Below, piece by piece: positions 1-7,875 of a DNA stretch of 64,000 nucleotides. The position numbers and the translations under genes are program-made. Each line of letters begins with the position of its first letter. Position 1 is the first letter of the stretch. The notes below the pieces were generated by a model. The model ran no database searches. It saw only the letters and a list, made by a program, of their open reading frames with translations, and was not told the origin of the DNA. The stretch covers positions 1 to 64,000 of the forward strand of contig CAZUAQ010000012.1 of assembly GCA_964618455.1 (NCBI GenBank), written 5' to 3'. The stretch comes from CAZUAQ01 sp964618455 (lineage in GTDB: Bacteria > Planctomycetota > Phycisphaerae > UBA1845 > PWPN01).

Positions 1-14
1 GCACGTACGGATCT

Positions 15-656
15 GTGGGAGCCCTGGGTGAGCAATTACCCAGGGCGACCCAGCCACTATCTGTTCGAATTGTGGAGCTCTTCTTAGTGTGCATGCGAGA
101 TACTGAATGGGGAAGTCGGGTGTGGAAACGAGAGACCAATGTGAAGGATGTTCCTTTCTGGATAGTTCAGAATAGAGGAACTGTCAAGCAGTACGGATTA
201 TTGCTGTTAGCAGTGTACGGGCTCTCAATCTCACTCTTCTGTTTTCTATGGGGGCCGAAACTAAGCTTAATCTTCTTCAGTCCCCTCTTACTTGGATCCT
301 TTACAGCCTTTTATTTCACTGCAAGGTCCGCTTTATATGCTAAGCAGCCCTTATCTAATCTTGATTCTGTGAGATTCTGGATTTGGAATATCTTAGGCAC
401 TGCTATCTCTATTCAAATGTGGTGGGGCCTTTATGCTCAGAGCTTTCCGAGGGCCTATTATGCAGTCATGATGCTTTCTTGTTTCGCCCTTCCACTGGGT
501 GTAATGGGTATCATATTCATAGCACTTATTAGAAGAAAATCCACTTATCAGTCGATCGTCAATCAGTGTTTGCGCTGTGGTTACGATTTGAGAGGATCGT
601 CCAGTGATCGATGTCCGGAGTGCGGTTGGCCTCCTGATAGGACTACTTCCCCCTGA
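15..656 (+). CDS. Four-helix membrane protein with C-terminal zinc ribbon
   Basis: The protein has about four hydrophobic helices (roughly residues 60-80, 83-103, 120-142 and 147-172), followed by a C-terminal ribbon CLRCGYDLRG...CPECGW near residues 187-205. Paired CxxC motifs of this form recur in Phycisphaerae membrane proteins, and two more are found in this window at 51822-53191, there at the N-terminus. The listed start is a GTG with no clear ribosome site. The frame has no stop between it and the window edge, so the gene may begin outside the window; an internal ATG at 93 is another option. The gene is visibly more AT-rich than most of its neighbours and sits next to repeats, which suggests an accessory region. 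The function is unknown. The zinc-binding role is inferred from the cysteine spacing. Confidence 0.6.
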   Translation: MGALGEQLPRATQPLSVRIVELFLVCMRDTEWGSRVWKRETNVKDVPFWIVQNRGTVKQYGLLLLAVYGLSISLFCFLWGPKLSLIFFSPLLLGSFTAFYFTARSALYAKQPLSNLDSVRFWIWNILGTAISIQMWWGLYAQSFPRAYYAVMMLSCFALPLGVMGIIFIALIRRKSTYQSIVNQCLRCGYDLRGSSSDRCPECGWPPDRTTSP

Positions 657-675
657 TGGCGACGGGTGAAAAAAT

Positions 676-794
676 GAAAAAAGGGGGCATCACTGATATG
701 CGTTTCGTTCCGCCGGGCGCCGGTGTTGCTGAGCGTGAACGCGAGGCCCGGCGTTCGTGCGTTCCCCGGTCGGACAAATAAGGGGGACATCACT
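676..794. repeat. Degenerate MITE-like repeat, copy A
   Basis: This stretch begins with an A-rich run leading into GGGGGCATCACT and ends with AAATAAGGGGGACATCACT in the same orientation. The middle part (about 700-760) aligns with the repeat at 1341-1437 and shares an exact 17-base block, CTGAGCGTGAACGCGAG, at 729-745 and 1394-1410. The two end-like motifs lie in direct rather than inverted orientation, so this copy looks truncated or composite. No open frame of known function is inside it. Confidence 0.55.
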
Positions 795-959
795 CAATCC
801 TCTCATTCACCTTCGATGTTCTTGGCCGGCCATCATAATAAAGACTCCCGACCCCTCCTATGAACCGTGAGCCCGTTGCCCAGCGTCATTTCGACGCTAT
901 GTCTGCATGACGAGTGAACGAAGACCGTTCAATACTCGAAATCAGTCAATATTGCCCAC

Positions 960-1262
960 TCATCCTGGAGGGGTATCTAATTCCAGTAGTTTACGCTCAG
1001 CCGCATCGAGCAATGCCCGAAAGGACTCAAGGGAAATCCTTCTCACAATTCTCTCGCCATCCCCAGGCAATTCTACAACAAAGGAGCCAGAACGCTGTTC
1101 ATCCGACAGAATAAAGAGGAGATCCTCATCAGTCTCGACAAACACGATACACTCTTTATAAGGCTCAGGAGAAGCAATCAGGATCTCAAAGTCATCAAGT
1201 GTGAAGTTCTTGGCGCCCATAAAATCACCATTCCAAATAACAATATAATGTCCCATCTCCAT
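960..1262 (-). CDS. Small hypothetical acidic protein
   Basis: This is a 100-residue protein beginning MEMGHYIVIWNGDF and rich in Glu, Asp, Ile and Val, with no membrane segment or signal peptide. The frame stays open upstream to 1511, but that extension reads through repeat B (1341-1535) and is Arg/Ser-rich junk. I therefore place the start at the ATG at 1262, preceded by a GGAAG-type ribosome site. Base composition is lower in GC than most of the window. I do not recognise a family. It may be an accessory gene acquired with the repeats; coding status is moderately supported by its balanced composition. Confidence 0.45.
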   Translation of the reverse strand: MEMGHYIVIWNGDFMGAKNFTLDDFEILIASPEPYKECIVFVETDEDLLFILSDEQRSGSFVVELPGDGERIVRRISLESFRALLDAAERKLLELDTPPG

Positions 1263-1340
1263 CAAAACGAATCTTCCGGCCGTCTGGGTGTATGAAGTCG
1301 AATCGACCACTACGGGCCGCTTTAGTTTGCGTTCCGGGCC

Positions 1341-1535
1341 AGATAAGGGGACATCGCTGATTGTCCTTTCATTTCGCCGGGCGGCCGATGTTTCTGAGCG
1401 TGAACGCGAGACCCGGCTTTCGCGTCTTCCCCCGGTTGCGCCCATGGTACACGAACACCCGCCAGAATGGATCGCGCCGTGCCAGGCATGGCCTTCCAGC
1501 TTGCCGATCATGACGCGAGTAATGTCCCCTTATCT
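1341..1535. mobile_element. 195-bp MITE-like element with 14-bp perfect terminal inverted repeats
   Basis: The element starts AGATAAGGGGACAT (1341-1354) and ends with its exact reverse complement (1522-1535). The interior shares about 60 bases of similarity with copy A at 676-794. It has no intact transposase, so any movement would have needed an enzyme supplied from elsewhere. Short GGGGACAT-ended elements of this kind are known around REP-associated (Y1-type) transposases, but that link is inference here. It lies between two leftward genes (960-1262 and 1650-2687). Confidence 0.55.
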
Positions 1536-1649
1536 GCTTGATGGATGAGCCACCCCGATGCGCATGTGGATTCACGTTGGGAATCATACCTTCAAATGAA
1601 TGCTCTTGGTCAAACGCGAGATCGCAAAACCGCGTGTTGAACCGCCGGC

Positions 1650-2687
1650 TCAATAATCCTCGCGCGTGAGGACGCGATAGTAGTCCTGGTCGACGGTGCC
1701 GAGGCCGCGGCGGGCGGCGGAGAGGATCGACGGGATGTCGGCGCCGCTGCGGGCGATCGGTTCGAGCCCCGCTTTCGTGCGGTAGGCGTTGAGGACGTCG
1801 AGCCCGAAGGCGTCCAGCGCCACCGGATCGGTGCCGACCAGCACACCGCCATGCTGAAGGAACGTGCCCTTCTCGGCCCACGGACCGCCATCAATCACCA
1901 CACGCAGCGCGTTGACGATGTGCACGCGCAGCTTCTCGCGGATCGGCGGCAACGCGAGAATGTCGCCGACGTACGGCGCGCAGGCATTGGCGTGATAGCG
2001 ACCGGGCCGGCGCACCAGCGCGTGCGAGAGGTTCTTCAAACAGCCGGTCATGCCGGCAATGTTGTGCGTCTTGAGGAAGGGCACGTTGATGATGGCGGTC
2101 GCTTCGTCAAGCACTGCCGCCAACTGCTCGGCGCCCGAGCCGAAGTCGTGCTCCGGCCCGCGAAACCCGTGCGGGACGGGGCGCGTTTTCAACTCGCGAA
2201 TCTGCGCGACGTCCGGCGCTTCCAGCAGGATCAGACGGTCGGGGGCGATGTCCGCCGCCTTCAGCGAGTCGGTCAGCGATTGGAGGAACGGCACGGTCGT
2301 GTTCAGGGCGTCGGCGCCGACATGATTGCACTTGACCGCGATGACCTCGTCCCGGGCCAGCAGGCTGTTCCATGCCTCGCCGGGGTCACGCAGGTTCGTG
2401 CTGAGGGCGAGGCCCAGTTCGATCATCTCCCGCACGAGCACGCGGTGGACCTTGAGGCCGTCGATGGACTGCGGCTCCTGGAGATGGGCGACGCGCGACA
2501 GGAGGCCGGGATCGATGGGCCGGGTGCTCGGTCGGCTGGCGACCGGCGGCAGATCGGCGAGCAGTTCCCCCGCCGGGGAGGGGGTGCCCGACGGAGACTG
2601 CGCAGCCGCCCAGCCCGCCGCCGCGGCGGTGCCGGCGGTGCAGCGCATCGCGTCGCTCAGAAACTGCCGTCGGGTCAGGTGGCGCAC
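1650..2687 (-). CDS. DUF362 family protein, Tat-exported
   Basis: The 345-residue protein starts at a GTG with GGAG six bases upstream. Its N-terminus has a twin-arginine-like motif (TRRQFL) and an Ala-rich hydrophobic stretch, so export is likely. The body matches the DUF362 family, with the features VIAVKCNHVG, IINVPFLKTH and a following GMTGCLKNLSHAL stretch where family members keep conserved Lys, Asn and Gly residues. DUF362 proteins occur alone or fused to ferredoxin domains, and their biochemical role is unsettled. Here no Fe-S Cys cluster is present. The next gene upstream (2998) is divergent, leaving about 310 bases that should hold both promoters. Confidence 0.75.
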   Translation of the reverse strand: MRHLTRRQFLSDAMRCTAGTAAAAGWAAAQSPSGTPSPAGELLADLPPVASRPSTRPIDPGLLSRVAHLQEPQSIDGLKVHRVLVREMIELGLALSTNLRDPGEAWNSLLARDEVIAVKCNHVGADALNTTVPFLQSLTDSLKAADIAPDRLILLEAPDVAQIRELKTRPVPHGFRGPEHDFGSGAEQLAAVLDEATAIINVPFLKTHNIAGMTGCLKNLSHALVRRPGRYHANACAPYVGDILALPPIREKLRVHIVNALRVVIDGGPWAEKGTFLQHGGVLVGTDPVALDAFGLDVLNAYRTKAGLEPIARSGADIPSILSAARRGLGTVDQDYYRVLTREDY

Positions 2688-2997
2688 GCATCACTCCAGC
2701 GGGAACGGGATTCGTCGACCATGTCTTCTGCTCATACATCGGTCAGCCCGGTTCGCGACGTGAGTGCGACACGGCGAAACCGAGTCTAAGTCGAGTCATG
2801 GCATGAAATAAGCGTATTGACGCCGCGACGTGGCAGGGTCCGGGCGAACGCGCCGACGCCGGGTTCGAAACCGGCGCGGACAGACGCCGCGTCTGAGGTT
2901 AGAATCGCCTGTCGCCTGACGTGGAGGCCGGTCGTCCCCGACGCCGGTCCGCATCGAAATCGGAAAGCGATCCAACCCCGAGCCAAAGAAAAACACC
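2688..2997. other. Divergent intergenic region
   Basis: These 310 bases separate the divergent starts of the DUF362 gene and the UDP-sugar pyrophosphorylase gene. I see one GC-rich hairpin (CGCCGG and CCGGCG flanking GTTCGAAA, 2857-2876) and no supported gene. Both promoters are expected here, but I cannot pick out a convincing -35/-10 pair. Confidence 0.4.
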
Positions 2998-4434
2998 ATG
3001 AGCAAAACGCCCGAAGAATCTTTACAGTCAGTCTGCCGGCAACTCGAAACCGTGAACCAGCAGCATCTGCTGCGTCACTGGGACGCCCTCAACGACGAGC
3101 AGCGCGTCCAGCTTCTCGACGATATCACGCAACTCCATTTTCCGAGCCTGCCCGATCTGGTGGCGGAGCAGGTGCAGAAGGAGCAGTCGTTTCCGCTGCC
3201 CACGTCGATCGAGCCGGTGCCGTTCCTGCCCGCCGAGCCGGACATCGAACGGGTCGGCAAGTACGCCGACGGCGTGAAACGCGGCGTGTCGTTGATCCGC
3301 CAGAACCAGGTGGCGGCGCTGACCGTGGCGGGGGGGCAGGGCACGCGGCTGGGCTTTGCCGGCCCGAAGGGCGCGTTTCCGATCTCACCGGTCAAGAACA
3401 AGACACTGTTCCAGCTCTTCGCCGAGTCGCTGCTGGGCACCAACAAGCGCTACGGCTCGGACCTGGCGTGGTACATCATGACCAGTCCGCAGAATGATGC
3501 GGAGACGCGGCAGTTCTTCGAGGAGAACGGCCATTTCGGGATGAACCCGGAGCGCGTGCGGTTCTTCCGCCAGGGCGTCATGCCGGCGTTTTCGCCGGAG
3601 GGCGAGATCCTGCTGGCCGAGAAGCATCGCGTGGCGTTCTCGCCGGACGGCCACGGCGGCGTGCTGCTGGCGTTGAAGCGGACCGGCATGCTCCAGGAGA
3701 TGGCCGACGCGGGCATCGCGCACATCAGCTATTTCCAGGTGGACAATCCGCTGGTCAAACCGATCGATCCGCTGTTCATCGGGCTGCACGACCTGATGAA
3801 GTCGGAGATGTCGAGCAAGACGATTCCCAAGGCGGACGATCTCGAGCGTGTGGGGAACTTCGTCGTCGGTGACGGCAAGACGATGGTGATCGAGTACAGC
3901 GATCTGCCGGAGGAACTGGCCACGTCGCGCGACGAAAACGGCAACCGCCGGTTCGACGCGGGCAGTATCGCGATTCACGTGCTCAGCCGGACGTTCATCG
4001 AGCGCCTCGTCGAGGACGAGTCCGCCTTCCGGTTGCCGTGGCACCGGGCGATCAAGAAAGTGCCCTACGTGGACGCGTCGGGTGAGAGCGTGGAACCGGA
4101 TCAGCCGAACGCGGTCAAGCTCGAGGCGTTCATCTTCGATGCCGTCCCGCTAGCCAGGAAGCCGATGGTGCTGCAGACGGTCCGGTCGGAAGAGTTCAGC
4201 CCGGTGAAAAACGCGACGGGCGTGGACAGCGTGCAGACGTCACGTGACGACATGAACGCGCGCGCGGCGCGCTGGCTGGAGTCCGCCGGGTTCGACGTGC
4301 CCAAGCGCGACGATAACGCGCCGGACGGCACGTTCGAGATCAGCCCGCTGCTGGCGTTGGACGGGGGTCACCTGCGTGAAGTGATGATGGACGCGCCCGA
4401 GTTCCGTCGGGGCGAGGCGCACTACTGGGAATAG
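2998..4434 (+). CDS. UDP-N-acetylhexosamine/UDP-glucose pyrophosphorylase (UDPGP family)
   Basis: The enzyme joins UTP and a sugar 1-phosphate to give a UDP-sugar and pyrophosphate, feeding cell-surface glycan or glycogen-related pools. The nucleotide-binding motif AGGQGTRLG is at residues 111-119, followed by GPKGAFPI. Further on are QVDNPL and an EY-D pattern typical of the eukaryote-like UAP/UGP fold. Its 478 residues are close to the length of eukaryotic UDP-GlcNAc pyrophosphorylases rather than bacterial GlmU. The exact sugar (GlcNAc, GalNAc or glucose) cannot be told by eye. The gene is monocistronic in appearance and is followed by a 280-base gap before the regulator at 4715. The ATG start has only a weak purine-rich upstream region. 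Confidence 0.85.
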   Translation: MSKTPEESLQSVCRQLETVNQQHLLRHWDALNDEQRVQLLDDITQLHFPSLPDLVAEQVQKEQSFPLPTSIEPVPFLPAEPDIERVGKYADGVKRGVSLIRQNQVAALTVAGGQGTRLGFAGPKGAFPISPVKNKTLFQLFAESLLGTNKRYGSDLAWYIMTSPQNDAETRQFFEENGHFGMNPERVRFFRQGVMPAFSPEGEILLAEKHRVAFSPDGHGGVLLALKRTGMLQEMADAGIAHISYFQVDNPLVKPIDPLFIGLHDLMKSEMSSKTIPKADDLERVGNFVVGDGKTMVIEYSDLPEELATSRDENGNRRFDAGSIAIHVLSRTFIERLVEDESAFRLPWHRAIKKVPYVDASGESVEPDQPNAVKLEAFIFDAVPLARKPMVLQTVRSEEFSPVKNATGVDSVQTSRDDMNARAARWLESAGFDVPKRDDNAPDGTFEISPLLALDGGHLREVMMDAPEFRRGEAHYWE

Positions 4435-4714
4435 CGCTGTCGAAGTCGGACGATGCGCCGGGTCGTATGGCGTTCCCGGCACGCCGGAACGTGTCCATGG
4501 CAGGGCATCCCGGTTGAACCGACGGCTGCTTGAAAAACGCGCGTGTGCCTGTACACTGTGCGCATCCGATACCAAAGGCCTGGAACAATCGGCGCATGTG
4601 AAGGGTGGTGCGTGATCGGTGGCAGTGTAAAGCGTTCGTCACCTCTTTGTTTCCGGGCTTTGTCCACGTCAGAGGAAGGCATAAGTCATCCATTCCAGGG
4701 AAAGGAATGCCGCG

Positions 4715-6151
4715 ATGAATGATGGATCCAGGGGCATGGTTTTGATCGTGGACCATGAACCGCAAAATCGCGACGCGCTCAAGACGGCGCTGGTGTCCGC
4801 GGGATACTCGGTGGTCGAGGCGGAAGATGCGCAGCGGGCGCTGGCGCGGCTGGCGGAGGCGTCTCCGGATGTCATGATCGCCGATGTCGATCTTCCCGGG
4901 AAGAACGGGTTCCGTCTGCTGCGCGAGGTGCGCGGCGGCTATCCGCGTGTTCATGTCATGCTGATGAGCGCCCACACCACGGTGGAAAAGGTGGTCGAGG
5001 CGATCAAGGGAGGGGCCTGCGATTTTCTCACGCGGCCGGTCAAGACCGAGGACCTGATTCGCAAACTTCAGACCCTGGCCGCCTCGGAGGGCACCGGCGC
5101 GGCCGGGCCTTCGGTGGGTGGCGCGGAAGTCGCTTTTGTGGGCAACAGTGAAGCTGTCCGGCACCTGCTGGACCAGGCGGCATCGGCGTGCACGACGGAC
5201 GACTCGATTCTGCTCGTCGGCGAGTCGGGTTCGGGCAAAGCGAAACTGGCGGAGTTGATTCATCGCCGCAGCCGTCGCGCCGCGAACCCGATGGTCAAGT
5301 GCACGTGCGTGGCGTCGAGCCCGGAAGCGCTGGAGGCGGCACTGCTGGGCGCGCCGACGGGTTCGAACGGACATGGAACGGCGGATGAATCGCGATCGGT
5401 CGCGTCGCGGGGACATCTCGAAGCGGCCCAAGGTGGAACGCTGTACCTCGAGGACGTCGATCAACTTCCGCCGAACGTGCAGGCTCGGCTCTTGCGCATT
5501 CTCGAGGACGGCATGCTGTCCCCGAGCGGAAACGGCGAGCCCTTCCGGTTGAACGTGCGGTTCATTTTCGGGTCGACGCGGCATCTGCCCTCGCTCGTGA
5601 GCGAGGGGCGTTTCCGAGAAGATCTTCACTACCGTATTGGTTCGGTCACGATCCCGTTGCCGGCCCTGCGTGATCGTCTCGAAGATCTCCCTTCCCTGGC
5701 GGCGGCCATGCTGCAGCAGTTCGCGCAACGTCACGGCCAGGGCCACACAGCGCGCCAGTTGCATCCCCAGACGCTGGAACTGATGAAGGAGCATGCCTGG
5801 CCCGGCAACCTTCGCGAGTTGGAGCACGTGCTCCAGCGGGCGATCAGCGCCGGCGCCCCGTCGATCATCACCCCACAGCAGTTGAAACTGAACCATGAGG
5901 AGTCGTTTCCTCCGCCGCAGTTGTTCGAGACGCTCAGCCGCGGTGGCGGCCTGACCGAGATGGTGGCGGGCGTGGAACGCAACCTGATTCATTCCGCGCT
6001 CCGTCGCGCCTCGGGCAATCAGGCCAAGGCGGCAAAGTTCCTCGGCATCCCGCGTACCACGTTGCGCGACAAGATGGCCAAACACGGGCTGGTGGGCAAC
6101 GGCGTGCAGCGCGACGAGGAACCGGCGCGAACCTCCGGCGAACGGCCGTAA
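4715..6151 (+). CDS. NtrC-like response regulator with AAA+ domain but no GAFTGA motif
   Basis: The domain order is that of sigma-54 activators: receiver (1-120), AAA+ ATPase (140-380) and a Fis-type helix-turn-helix (430-460). The receiver keeps the likely phospho-acceptor Asp57, but has Asp-His in place of the usual acidic pair and Arg107 where a Lys normally precedes the conserved Pro. The AAA+ part has Walker A GESGSGKA (169-176), the Walker B region GGTLYLEDVD with its acidic pair in inverted order, and the arginine-finger stretch FREDLHYRIG (300-309). The loop that should carry GAFTGA and contact sigma-54 reads GAPTGSNGHG (212-221), so the motif is absent. It may therefore act as a DNA-binding regulator that does not activate sigma-54 polymerase. 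A pseudopilin gene lies downstream after 310 bases. Confidence 0.85.
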   Translation: MNDGSRGMVLIVDHEPQNRDALKTALVSAGYSVVEAEDAQRALARLAEASPDVMIADVDLPGKNGFRLLREVRGGYPRVHVMLMSAHTTVEKVVEAIKGGACDFLTRPVKTEDLIRKLQTLAASEGTGAAGPSVGGAEVAFVGNSEAVRHLLDQAASACTTDDSILLVGESGSGKAKLAELIHRRSRRAANPMVKCTCVASSPEALEAALLGAPTGSNGHGTADESRSVASRGHLEAAQGGTLYLEDVDQLPPNVQARLLRILEDGMLSPSGNGEPFRLNVRFIFGSTRHLPSLVSEGRFREDLHYRIGSVTIPLPALRDRLEDLPSLAAAMLQQFAQRHGQGHTARQLHPQTLELMKEHAWPGNLRELEHVLQRAISAGAPSIITPQQLKLNHEESFPPPQLFETLSRGGGLTEMVAGVERNLIHSALRRASGNQAKAAKFLGIPRTTLRDKMAKHGLVGNGVQRDEEPARTSGERP

Positions 6152-6203
6152 CCTGTTTGGGGGCAAGACTTTGCCACGGCAAGAGGCCTCCTCTGCAATC
6201 CAG

Positions 6204-6233
6204 CGAACATTCCTGCCGATAAGGACGTATAAT
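6204..6233 (+). promoter_or_regulatory. Possible sigma-70-type promoter
   Basis: A perfect TATAAT box at 6228-6233 lies 18 bases after a GAACA-containing hexamer at 6204-6209 that partly resembles TTGACA. It is the clearest -10 box in the 310-base gap before the pseudopilin gene at 6462, though about 230 bases from that start. The rest of the gap (6152-6461) holds no gene I can support. This is a by-eye match only. Confidence 0.25.
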
Positions 6234-6461
6234 GACGTTAAGCTTCGCCCGTGGAGCGTGTTGAAGCGCGGCGAAACGGACCGATCCGCCTTGACGCGTC
6301 GGTCGGTGCGTTTCAAGATGATCTACGGAGATGGACGGCTCGAACCCCGTTGGCGCGACGAGGGGGCGGGCGAGTGAGAGGTGTCTCCTGTTTCCCCCGG
6401 TCCCCCATGACCTGAGAGTGGCCTTCGGACGCCGGGGATCTCCCTGAAATGAGAAGCGATC

Positions 6462-7067
6462 ATGCACAAACGTAAGGGATTCACGTTGATCGAGATTCTG
6501 GTGGTGGTGGCGATCATCGCCCTGCTGGTGACGATCGCCCTTCCCTCCATGCGGGCGGCGCGACGAACGACCAAGCGGACGGTCTGCCTGGCCAATCTCA
6601 AGCAGGTCGGCGTGGCCTTCCAGAATTACGTGCCGACGAATCGCGAACGCTATCCGACGATGTCGATCCTGCCCTCGCAGGAGATGCTCAAGCCCGAGGG
6701 GGACCGGCTGCCCGGCATCTCCAAGGTGCTGGAGCGCGAGATCGGCGGTGGGAAATCGTCGGACAAGATCCTGGGCAACAAGAACGAGGCGCTGCTGTGC
6801 CCGGCGGACGTCAACAACGATGTGCCCGATCTCGGAGAGCCGCGCTACTTCGATTCCGAACACACCAGCTACGAGTGGGAGAGCCTGGTCAACGGCAACC
6901 GGGTCGAGCGGGACAAGATCGAAGTCGGCCCGGACACAGGGCTCTACATACGCGCCGCCAACCTGGCGATCCTGTCGGACTTCGAATCCCGTTGGCATGC
7001 CCCGAATAAGGAGCGTGGCGGCACGAACCGGCTCTATGCCGATCTTCATGTGGAACCGCTCAAGTAG
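6462..7067 (+). CDS. Type II pseudopilin-like (prepilin N-terminal methylation) protein
   Basis: The 201-residue protein starts MHKRKG followed by FTLIEILVVVAIIALLV, a textbook prepilin leader and helix. Prepilin peptidase would cut after Gly6 and methylate the new Phe. The remaining globular part has LCPADVN and ILSDFESRWHAP stretches typical of planctomycete G/H-type pseudopilins. Planctomycetes carry many such proteins, usually without an adjacent secretion operon, and their roles are mostly unknown. A GAGAAG ribosome site precedes the ATG. The next gene (7136) follows after 68 bases in the same direction and may be co-transcribed. Confidence 0.85.
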   Translation: MHKRKGFTLIEILVVVAIIALLVTIALPSMRAARRTTKRTVCLANLKQVGVAFQNYVPTNRERYPTMSILPSQEMLKPEGDRLPGISKVLEREIGGGKSSDKILGNKNEALLCPADVNNDVPDLGEPRYFDSEHTSYEWESLVNGNRVERDKIEVGPDTGLYIRAANLAILSDFESRWHAPNKERGGTNRLYADLHVEPLK

Positions 7068-7135
7068 CTCGCCCTCGACTTGGAATGGGGGCGTTCGATG
7101 GCAGATGTTTTTGTTCGCGATGAGGAATGGATGTG

Positions 7136-7834
7136 ATGAGTGCGAAGAGCAAGAACAAGAAATCATCCGGACTGACGAAACAATCCAAACTCACGTTGCT
7201 GTCCGTGCTGGCGGGGGCCATCGTCCTCGTGGGCGGGGTCGGGGCATATCTGAAATTCAGCACCGTCCCGCCACCGGATCTTGCCGACGCCCAGGTGGAT
7301 GAGGTCGTCGAATTCCTCGGCACCGCCAACGGCTACGCCCGCATGCCGATCAACCAGCGCGAGCAGTATGTCAATGAAGCCTACCAGAAGTTCGCGAGTT
7401 ACGAGGATCGCGTGGCCATGCATCGCGGCTTCCGCCAGATGACCGATCGCGAACGCGAGGTCTTCCTGAATGCCTCGTTCGAGGTGGTCAAGGAGCGCTT
7501 CCTGGAACAGGCGCGCGAATACAACACGCTCGGCCGCGCGGGCAAGGCCCGATTCGTGGATAACGCCATTCGCAATCTCGAAGGGGTTCAAGCGCAGATC
7601 ATCGGAGGCGGCGGCGCGCCGATCGGCCCGAACGGGGAGCGCGTGGATCTCGGCGATCCGTTCATGGGCCACACGCCGCGTACGGTGGAAGAGGGATACT
7701 CGCGGGTCTGGGACATGACCACGCCGAAGGAGCGGGACGAGGGTCGCGAACTGGCGGACAGCATGGCGGCCCGGATGAAGCAGCTCGATGAGAACCCGAG
7801 CGAGCGCGAACGCTTCCGCCGCGCCGGTAACTGA
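7136..7834 (+). CDS. Single-pass membrane protein of unknown function
   Basis: The protein has about 232 residues with a Lys-rich cytoplasmic N-terminus, one transmembrane helix (about residues 17-40) and a highly charged, mostly helical outer domain that ends in an Arg-rich tail. I chose the ATG at 7136 because GAGGA sits nine bases upstream; the earlier in-frame ATG at 7127 overlaps that site. I do not recognise the family. Its position directly after a pseudopilin gene suggests the two work together at the envelope, which is inference only. Confidence 0.6.
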   Translation: MSAKSKNKKSSGLTKQSKLTLLSVLAGAIVLVGGVGAYLKFSTVPPPDLADAQVDEVVEFLGTANGYARMPINQREQYVNEAYQKFASYEDRVAMHRGFRQMTDREREVFLNASFEVVKERFLEQAREYNTLGRAGKARFVDNAIRNLEGVQAQIIGGGGAPIGPNGERVDLGDPFMGHTPRTVEEGYSRVWDMTTPKERDEGRELADSMAARMKQLDENPSERERFRRAGN

Positions 7835-7875
7835 TCGCGGTCCACCCCATCAATCCCGAGTTCACGTCGTCGCGG

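Noticed and set aside
1369..1881. Leftward open frame running through repeat B
   Set aside because: It reads through the MITE-like element and the end of the DUF362 gene in another frame and has no protein-like character.
1851..2789. Rightward open frame opposite the DUF362 gene
   Set aside because: Antisense to a clear family member, Arg/Gly/Val-rich and without a ribosome site.
2857..2876. A tRNA T-arm-like sequence (GGTTCGAAACC)
   Set aside because: The hairpin around GTTCGAAA has an eight-base loop in the best pairing, and no acceptor, D or anticodon arms are visible around it.
4340..6316. Long leftward open frame (658 codons) opposite the regulator gene
   Set aside because: It is the mirror of the 4715-6151 coding frame in high-GC DNA, is Arg/His-rich, has no recognisable domain, and crosses gene boundaries.
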